Source: an uncultured Porphyromonas sp. (GTDB lineage: Bacteria > Bacteroidota > Bacteroidia > Bacteroidales > Porphyromonadaceae). Taken from it: DNA of 19,751 nt. A program made the translations under genes and the position numbers. Under the pieces are notes generated by a model. That model did not search any database. It was not told the DNA's origin and worked only from the letters and a program-made list of their open reading frames with translations. The stretch is from assembly GCF_900541275.1 (NCBI RefSeq), contig NZ_UQJH01000024.1, positions 1 to 19,751 on the forward strand. Direction: 5' to 3'. Shown here piece by piece: positions 14,936 to 19,751 of the stretch (the first letter of the stretch is position 1; the number at the start of each line of letters is the position of its first letter).

Positions 14936-14943
14936 TACCTTTG
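14936..14943 (+). promoter_or_regulatory. -7 box directly before mtaB
   Basis: TACCTTTG is an exact TAnnTTTG match ending 8 bp before the ATG at 14952, so transcripts would be leaderless or have only a few leader bases. Its first three bases belong to the right-hand 12-bp direct repeat, so whatever lay upstream before the insertion was displaced by 235 bp. It may be fortuitous. Confidence 0.35.
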
Positions 14944-14951
14944 TGGCACTT

Positions 14952-16268
14952 ATGAGTGAGCAAGGATTTACATACACGGGGCGGCGCGTCGCCCTCTGCA
15001 CGCTGGGCTGTAAGCTCAATTTTGCCGAGACCTCATTCCTCGGGCAGGCACTCCTGGAGCGGGGCATGGTCCTCGCCCAGGAGGGCGAACCTGCCGACCT
15101 GGTGCTGGTCAATACCTGCTCCGTCACCTCGGTGGCGGACCGGAAGAGCCGGCAGCTGATCCGGCGCGCCCACCGCGACCACCCCGATGCGGTGATCGTC
15201 GTCACCGGCTGCTCGGCACAGCTCCAGCCGCAGCGGTACGCCAAGCTCCCCGGTGTCGACCTGGTGCTGGGAGCAAAGGAGAAGGGCGCCCTACTCCACT
15301 ACCTCGACCACCTGAGTGCGGTCGATACGGTGGAAGTGTCGCCGTATGAGGAGGCGACCACCTTCGTCCCCAGTGTCTCATCGGAGGGGCGCACGCGCCA
15401 CTTCCTCAAGGTGCAGGACGGCTGCGACTACTGCTGCTCCTACTGCACGATCCCCTTTGCCCGCGGTCACAGCCGCAGTGGCGAAGTGGCGGACCTCGTC
15501 CGCCGAGCCGAGCAGGTGGCGGCGCACGGGGGACGGGAGATCGTGCTGACGGGGGTCAATGTGGGGGACTTCGGGCGAGACACCGGGAGCTCCTTCCTCC
15601 GGCTCTTAGAGGCATTAGACACCGTGGAGGGGATCGACCGCTTCCGCATCTCCAGCATAGAGCCCAATCTCATCACCGACGAGATCATCGACTTCGTCCG
15701 GGGGAGCAAGCGCTTTGCCCCACACTTCCACATTCCCCTGCAGAGTGGCTCTGATAAGGTGCTGCGACTGATGCGGCGGCGCTATAGGCGGGAGGTCTTT
15801 GCCCACAAGGTGGAGTTGATCCACGAGCTGATGCCGGACGCCTACATCGGCGTGGACGTGATCGTCGGCATGCGGGGCGAGGAGGAGGAGGACTTCGAGG
15901 AAAGCGCTGCCTTCATCGCCGGGCTGCCGGTCTCCAAGCTCCATGTCTTCCCCTACAGCGAGCGAAAGGGCACCGCCGCGCTGCGGATCACCCCGGTAGT
16001 CTCGCCTGAGGAGAAGCACCGACGCACACGGCGACTGATCACCATCAGCGACCACAAGCTGAGCCACTTCACCCGGAGTCAGGTGGGGAGCGAGCGGCGG
16101 CTGCTGGTGGAGGAGCCGGAGGAGCAAGAGTGGCTCTATGGCTATACAGAGAATTATCTCCGCGTCCGGATCCCCTATCAGCCGGGGCTCGTGGGCGAGG
16201 TGGTCAAGGTCCGGGCAGATCACGTGGTGCCGGGACATCCTGACTTGGTGGAGGGCGTACTGGTATGA
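14952..16268 (+). CDS. mtaB: tRNA t6A37 methylthiotransferase MtaB
   Basis: A 438-residue radical-SAM methylthiotransferase that converts t6A37 to ms2t6A37 in tRNAs reading ANN codons. The N-terminal domain has the three iron-sulfur cysteines C20 (CTLGCKLN), C56 (NTCSVT) and C87 (TGCSAQ). The radical-SAM CX3CX2C is C158/C162/C165 in DGCDYCCSYC. HIPLQSGSDKVLRLMRRRY and the C-terminal TRAM-like domain (from about 375) fit MtaB; the CxLGCKxN and short length favour MtaB over MiaB or RimO. The ATG at 14952 is chosen because the extra upstream codons lie in the mobile repeat. The stop overlaps the next start by 4 bp. A transposon-like element is inserted just upstream. Confidence 0.93.
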   Translation: MSEQGFTYTGRRVALCTLGCKLNFAETSFLGQALLERGMVLAQEGEPADLVLVNTCSVTSVADRKSRQLIRRAHRDHPDAVIVVTGCSAQLQPQRYAKLPGVDLVLGAKEKGALLHYLDHLSAVDTVEVSPYEEATTFVPSVSSEGRTRHFLKVQDGCDYCCSYCTIPFARGHSRSGEVADLVRRAEQVAAHGGREIVLTGVNVGDFGRDTGSSFLRLLEALDTVEGIDRFRISSIEPNLITDEIIDFVRGSKRFAPHFHIPLQSGSDKVLRLMRRRYRREVFAHKVELIHELMPDAYIGVDVIVGMRGEEEEDFEESAAFIAGLPVSKLHVFPYSERKGTAALRITPVVSPEEKHRRTRRLITISDHKLSHFTRSQVGSERRLLVEEPEEQEWLYGYTENYLRVRIPYQPGLVGEVVKVRADHVVPGHPDLVEGVLV

Positions 16269-17275
16269 GGAAAAAGGTTGCCGTCATCGTACTCAACTGG
16301 AACGGCTCCACGCTGATCCCGCACTACCTCCCGACCCTACTCGAGCATACCGATCCGGAGCTGGCAGACGTGATCGAGGCAGACAACGGCAGCACGGACG
16401 ACTCCCTTGAGATACTGGCTCGAGACTACCCTCGGGCGGTGGCGCTTCCGCTCGGGAGCAACCTTGGCTTCGCCGCCGGGTACAATAGGGCCATCGCTCA
16501 GCTGGAGGGGTACGACTACATCTGCCTCCTCAATGACGACGTCCTCGTGACCAAGGGCTGGCTGGAGCCGCTGGTCACCTTCCTCGACAGCCACCCCGAG
16601 GTGGTCTCCGTCCAGCCGACGATCCGCTGGGAGCGTGAGCCTGAGCGGCTGGAGTATGCCGGAGCTCTCGGAGGCTATATGGATCGGCTGGGCTACCCCT
16701 TCTGCCGAGGGCGACTCTTCTCCACCCTCGAGGAGGATTGCGGTCAGTATGGGCGGGAGCCGATGCCGGTCTTCTGGACCAGCGGTGCCTGCATGCTCTG
16801 CCGACGGGAGGCCTACCTCGCTGCCGGAGGACTGGACGAGACCTTTGTCGCCCACCAGGAGGAGATCGACCTCTGCTGGCGCTGGCAGGCTGCCGGACAC
16901 GACCTATACGTCATCCCCGAGAGCGTCGTCTACCACTGGGGTGGAAAGTCACTCAGCGCAGACAACCCACGGAAGACCTTCCTCAACTTCCGAAACAACA
17001 TCCTGATGTTGCGGAAGAACCTCCCCTCCCGAGTCCTCCGCTCCACGCTGCGGAAGCGGTGGCTGCTCGATCACATCGCCGCTCTCCACTTCCTCCTCTG
17101 CGGGCACCTCGGTGATGCCCGGGCCGTGCTGCGTGCCAGGCGGGAGCTGCGGAAGCTCCGCCCCGTGCGAAGTGGCGGCGACCCGGAGCGCGCCTACAGC
17201 CGACTTTATCATAGATCCATTCTCCTCGAGTATCACCTCCGGGGACATCATACCTACGACAGACTATCATCATGA
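16265..17275 (+). CDS. Family 2 glycosyltransferase (rhamnosyltransferase-like)
   Basis: A 336-residue GT-A fold enzyme expected to transfer a sugar from a nucleotide donor at the inner face of the membrane. Visible motifs are VLNWNG (9-14), DNGSTDDS for nucleotide binding, GSNLGFAAGYNRA, the metal-binding LNDD (the DXD equivalent), WTSGACML, and EEIDLCWRWQ where many relatives have ED-x-D-x-x-R. The pattern is that of WcaA/rhamnosyltransferase-like GT2 proteins. No transmembrane helix is evident. The start is fixed by a 4-bp ATGA overlap with mtaB and its stop overlaps the next gene in the same way. It has no other polysaccharide genes beside it, so donor and acceptor are unknown. Confidence 0.9.
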   Translation: MRKKVAVIVLNWNGSTLIPHYLPTLLEHTDPELADVIEADNGSTDDSLEILARDYPRAVALPLGSNLGFAAGYNRAIAQLEGYDYICLLNDDVLVTKGWLEPLVTFLDSHPEVVSVQPTIRWEREPERLEYAGALGGYMDRLGYPFCRGRLFSTLEEDCGQYGREPMPVFWTSGACMLCRREAYLAAGGLDETFVAHQEEIDLCWRWQAAGHDLYVIPESVVYHWGGKSLSADNPRKTFLNFRNNILMLRKNLPSRVLRSTLRKRWLLDHIAALHFLLCGHLGDARAVLRARRELRKLRPVRSGGDPERAYSRLYHRSILLEYHLRGHHTYDRLSS

Positions 17276-18117
17276 GACCGACTCTTGCACTTATCATTCT
17301 CCTGCTCCTCACCGGTTGCGTCAGTAAGGAGGAGCGCGCCGCCAAGCATCTCCTTGCCGAGGCGCAGATCGCCTACCAAGACTCCGACTACAGCCACTCG
17401 GCTCAGCTCCTCGACTCCCTCCACCGCACCTACAGCGGGGCCGTGGAGACGCGCAAGGTGGCACTCCACCTGCAGCAGCTGGTCCGTATGGCCACGGCAA
17501 AGAGAGACTCGATCCGGATGACCTCGCTCGCCGACGAGGGCGTCGCCCGCCTCGACTCGCTGCAGCGGCTCTTCAAGCTGATCGAGTACCCCCGTATGCC
17601 GGATGAGAACATCCTCCGATACAAGGGCTACGACCCCTCCGCTGCCAATCCTGAGGCAAACTTCCTCGATGCGTATATCAAGGCAGACGGCAAGATCCAG
17701 CTCATCGCCGGCACCTCAGCCCCCAAGGCTCAGGGCGTCACCTACCTCCGACTGATGGAGGAGACCGGCGGGACCTATGTCCTCAGCGACACGATCCCCT
17801 ATGATAAGGCACTCAACTACCGCTTCCGTATCGGTGGCGTGACCCACGAGCGGCTGACCCTCTCCCTCGAGGCCTCTGAGCGGCTGGGCGCTTTTGTCCA
17901 CGCCACCCCGGCATCGTCTGCCATCCGGGCCTCCTTCGGTCCTCAGGGGAAGAGCTTTACCCTCGATGCCCGAGCGCGTGAGGCGATCAGCGCCACCTAC
18001 CTCTACTTCCGCACCTACGTGGGGATAAAGAATGCGGAGGGCGAAGTGGAAGCCGCTACCGCCCGAGCCGCCCACTTCGGTGCCAAGGCTCACCTCAGCA
18101 CCTCGCAGAAGGAATAA
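17272..18117 (+). CDS. Lipoprotein of unknown function
   Basis: A 281-residue lipoprotein (signal peptide with LLTGC, Cys16) that I do not recognise. Residues about 20-105 are strongly helical, with a TPR-like HLLAEAQIAYQDSDYSHSAQ and then a possible coiled coil. Residues about 130-235 look beta-rich (YIKADGKIQLIAGTS, THERLTLSLE). The last 45 residues are again helical and Ala-rich. Its start overlaps the glycosyltransferase stop by 4 bp, so the two are translationally coupled. It is the last gene of the mtaB transcript; its TAA touches a possible 4-bp duplication (AAGC) at the edge of the structured repeat that follows. Confidence 0.8.
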   Translation: MRPTLALIILLLLTGCVSKEERAAKHLLAEAQIAYQDSDYSHSAQLLDSLHRTYSGAVETRKVALHLQQLVRMATAKRDSIRMTSLADEGVARLDSLQRLFKLIEYPRMPDENILRYKGYDPSAANPEANFLDAYIKADGKIQLIAGTSAPKAQGVTYLRLMEETGGTYVLSDTIPYDKALNYRFRIGGVTHERLTLSLEASERLGAFVHATPASSAIRASFGPQGKSFTLDARAREAISATYLYFRTYVGIKNAEGEVEAATARAAHFGAKAHLSTSQKE

Positions 18118-18119
18118 GC

Positions 18120-18295
18120 TAAGACCTTTGCAAAATGGTCTTTGGCCGAAAAAGCACCGCTTTTTCGGCAGGGACTTTGCAGAATACCCCAGATGCAAGG
18201 AACTGAGAGTGAGAGCGAAGGGAGTGTGCTTACGCACATGACCAAGCACGAATCTCGAAAGTGACGCTGCAGATGGGGTATTATGCAAAGGTCTC
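18120..18295. mobile_element. MITE-like structured repeat B (about 175 bp)
   Basis: It fills the gap between two convergent gene sets. The terminal inverted repeats are AGACCTTTGCA (18122-18132) and TGCAAAGGTCT (18284-18294). The part 18171-18295 is collinear with element A (476-599). Near-terminal segments AATACCCCAGATGCA (from 18183) and TGCAGATGGGGTATT (to 18281) also pair. AAGC at 18116-18119 and 18296-18299 could be a 4-bp target duplication, though four bases are weak evidence. The left end carries an extra 49-bp module with a perfect hairpin. Confidence 0.65.
18145..18169. repeat. Perfect 11-bp hairpin, possible transcription stop
   Basis: GCCGAAAAAGC (18145-18155), loop ACC, GCTTTTTCGGC (18159-18169). 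It lies 27 bp after the end of the mtaB operon and faces a convergent operon, so it could reduce transcription in both directions. It has no T-tract after the stem, so it is not a textbook intrinsic terminator. Confidence 0.55.
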
Positions 18296-18301
18296 AAGCG
18301 G

Positions 18302-18934
18302 TCACTTTTTCTTAGGCATAAGCACCCGGTCGGGGTCGTCCGGTAGGGCATCGAAGGGGGAGGTGTAGACGATGACGGTGCCGGGGACGATGGATAGCAT
18401 ATCGGCAAGGACCGCTCCCGCTTCGCTCCGAGCGCGAGAGAGATTCTCTGCCGAGGAGACGCGACGTCGCGCTTCCTCGACCGCTCTCAGCCGCATCGCA
18501 TTCTCCTGCTGCGTCGAGAGCCTTGGACCGATGAGGTTGGTCCCCAAGTCACGGCTCCAGACATCGACTAAGACGAAGCCGCGAGTCTCATCCTCAAGGA
18601 TCGCCACCTCAGGCTGAGGCAGTCGGACGAAGAGCGTATCTCCGTGCTGCACGGCTGCCAGCTGCTCCACATCGAAGTAGATCCTCGTCCGGTAGTGCCC
18701 CACCCCGAAGGCCTCAGTCCGGCCGGTGCGGTAATTAACCGGCACCACCTCCTCGCTCTCCAGCACCGTCACTCGCAGCACATCCGTAATGTCGGTGATG
18801 ACGGTATCGTAGAGGTGGGAGAGTCGTGTACGCTCCTTTGCCCTCTCTCCCCGCAGGACCAGGACGCCTCCGATGATGAGGAGGGCGATCCCTATGAGGA
18901 CTATCGCGTACAGCCCTTTGCTCTGCTTACTCAT
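18302..18934 (-). CDS. DUF4230 family membrane-anchored protein
   Basis: A 210-residue protein with one N-terminal transmembrane segment (about 8-27, AIVLIGIALLIIGGVLVL) and a periplasm-facing DUF4230-like domain: VLRVTVLESEEVVPVNY, then YFDVEQLAAV, FVRLPQPEVAI and a helical SSAENLSRARSEAGAVLADM. The family has no known biochemical function. The ATG at 18934 (MSKQSKG) is preferred over a TTG three codons upstream. It overlaps the end of the preceding DUF4230 gene by 8 bp, and the pair may be paralogues acting as partners. It ends next to structured repeat B. Confidence 0.8.
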   Translation of the reverse strand: MSKQSKGLYAIVLIGIALLIIGGVLVLRGERAKERTRLSHLYDTVITDITDVLRVTVLESEEVVPVNYRTGRTEAFGVGHYRTRIYFDVEQLAAVQHGDTLFVRLPQPEVAILEDETRGFVLVDVWSRDLGTNLIGPRLSTQQENAMRLRAVEEARRRVSSAENLSRARSEAGAVLADMLSIVPGTVIVYTSPFDALPDDPDRVLMPKKK

Positions 18935-19550
18935 GGCGGTCAAAAGCTATTTGAACCATCTCGTAGCCGCGCGAGTGCAGTAACCCCCGGAAGTAGGCAG
19001 TCGCCTGTCGCTCCCCTCGCTGACGCAGCATATCGTAGGTGGCACTGCCAGGGCGTAGCCGTGCAGCGGTCCGCCGGGATGCCTCATCCTGCAGCTCCTT
19101 TCGCTCCTCCGAGGTGATGGGCCTCTTCGTGCCTGTGACTCGCTCGTGCAGCACCTCGAGCGTGGGGGAGCGTCCGGCAAGCTTCACCTCCACAGGTGGC
19201 AGGGTGAGCCACACCTTCATCCCCTCCACCCGCACCTTATCGGTACCGAGTTCGCTCAGGTCGATATAGGCGATGGCGATATGGGTAAAGGAGTAGACCC
19301 CGATGCGGTCGCCGGGTCGGAGGAGGTTGTCGACGTAGTCGGCCGCCTCGCTGAGGGAGCGGATGCCCTCAATCGTGGTGCCGCTACCGCGGATGATGAA
19401 GCTCTCCGTCAGCTCCATCTCCGTCAGCTCAAAGTGCTGGACTGAGCGGACCTCACCGAGGATTGCCTCGTCGTCAGGGACGCCCTCACCGCATCCGGCA
19501 AGGAGGAGGAAAAGAAATAGGAGGAGAGAGAGCCTACTTTTTTTCATCAT
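18927..19550 (-). CDS. DUF4230 family lipoprotein
   Basis: About 207 residues. The signal peptide has lipobox LLLAGC. The body follows the DUF4230 pattern: EVRSVQHFELTEMELTESFI, a strand pair SFTHIAIAYIDLSEL, WLTLPPVEV, then a helix-rich C-terminus (ELQDEASRRTAARL) and GYEMVQIAFD at the end. Two adjacent ATGs (19550 and 19547) give MMKKSR or MKKSR; an upstream start would spoil the signal peptide. It overlaps the preceding membrane-protein gene by 17 bp and the next DUF4230 gene by 8 bp. Unlike its neighbour it is lipid-anchored instead of having a transmembrane segment. Confidence 0.8.
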   Translation of the reverse strand: MMKKSRLSLLLFLFLLLAGCGEGVPDDEAILGEVRSVQHFELTEMELTESFIIRGSGTTIEGIRSLSEAADYVDNLLRPGDRIGVYSFTHIAIAYIDLSELGTDKVRVEGMKVWLTLPPVEVKLAGRSPTLEVLHERVTGTKRPITSEERKELQDEASRRTAARLRPGSATYDMLRQRGERQATAYFRGLLHSRGYEMVQIAFDRHE

Positions 19551-19751
19551 CACCGGGGAGAGGAAGCTTCTCTCTAAGGGAGCAGACAAAGAAAAGGACC
19601 ATCGACGTGATCTCGATGATCAGCCATGTGGTGAGCTGGAAATCGGGGACGTAAAAGGGGTTGAAGACCACCCCGACGCCCAGCATCAGGACCCCAAGGA
19701 GACTGATCCGCGGTCTCTCCATCAGGCGCTTGTAGACGTAGTAGAGGGCAA
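19534..19751 (-). CDS. Small membrane protein, 5' end outside the window (DUF6804-like)
   Basis: The last 71 codons are visible and the frame stays open to the window edge, so the start lies beyond 19751. Two hydrophobic segments can be seen (ISLLGVLMLGVGVVF and TWLIIEITSMVLFFVC) around VFNPFYVPDFQLTTW, followed by a charged tail ending GDDEKK. The NP-F...W pattern resembles small DUF6804-type membrane proteins; this is a tentative match. Its end overlaps the DUF4230 lipoprotein gene, so it is probably the first of at least three co-transcribed genes. Confidence 0.65.
   Translation of the reverse strand, partial: ALYYVYKRLMERPRISLLGVLMLGVGVVFNPFYVPDFQLTTWLIIEITSMVLFFVCSLREKLPLPGDDEKK

Larger units (their letters stand above)
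14692..14938 (+). mobile_element. Small transposon-like element (223 bp) with 12-bp direct repeats
   Basis: A perfect direct repeat GCTTTTTGGTAC lies at 14692-14703 and 14927-14938. Between them is a 223-bp core (14704-14926) whose ends are inverted: AGGGGTG at the left and CACCCCT at the right. It encodes no protein. It shares its left part and palindromes with the inverted copy at 3472-3630, and its right third with 303-371. Removing the core and one repeat restores a continuous site just upstream of mtaB. A 12-bp duplication is long for a MITE but within the range reported for IS4-type transposases; the mobilising enzyme is not in this window. Confidence 0.75.

Noticed and set aside
15615..16238. 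A 207-codon open frame on the minus strand
   Set aside because: It is the shadow of mtaB, whose cysteine motifs are intact on the plus strand.
18145..18169. Classical intrinsic terminator
   Set aside because: The stem is perfect but its T-run is inside the stem and no T-tract follows, so I list it as a hairpin that may slow transcription rather than as a terminator.

Overview
The window reads as a chromosome segment of a Bacteroidota bacterium, most likely Porphyromonas or a close relative. The reasons are an outer-membrane beta-barrel protein with a carboxypeptidase-regulatory-like N-terminus, a fimbrillin-type lipoprotein, a transglutaminase lipoprotein, two DUF4230 proteins, several 'TAnnTTTG' -7 promoter boxes typical of the phylum, and many short structured repeats. 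The genus is inference.

Layout. 1-980: no convincing gene apart from a possible 19-codon tail at the left edge; the stretch is packed with hairpins and repeat copies. 981-3362 (-): TonB-receptor-like outer-membrane protein. 3363-3823: divergent intergenic region with a small transposon-like element flanked by 12-bp direct repeats, then a repeat-rich promoter. 3824-5206 (+): ATPase fused to a DUF234 nuclease-like domain, in lower G+C DNA than its neighbours. 5356-5613 (-): C-terminal remnant of an M20 amidohydrolase. 5615-6499 (-): PfkB-family (fructo)kinase. 6596-11145 (-): a translationally coupled pair, a transglutaminase/thioredoxin-like lipoprotein and a fimbrillin-like lipoprotein. 11195-14620 (-): an ABC importer operon (binding lipoprotein, ATPase, permease) ending in a porin. 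14621-14951: divergent intergenic region with a second copy of the element. 14952-18117 (+): mtaB, a family-2 glycosyltransferase and a lipoprotein, joined by ATGA overlaps. 18118-18301: another structured repeat between convergent operons. 18302-19751 (-): two DUF4230 proteins and a partial membrane protein, all overlapping.

How genes work together. The porin and ABC genes look like one uptake route across both membranes. The two large lipoproteins are probably made together for the cell envelope. MtaB modifies A37 of tRNAs, and its two downstream genes probably share its transcript without sharing its pathway.

The least ordinary content is in the repeats. One family is present at 3472-3630 and 14704-14926, in opposite orientations, each copy flanked by its own perfect 12-bp direct repeat and carrying tandem CTAATACCGATATTAG palindromes. 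A second family (476-599 and 18171-18295) keeps its fold through compensatory changes. The first kilobase also holds a set of C-GAA-G mini-hairpins and two inverted copies of a 23-bp-stem hairpin.
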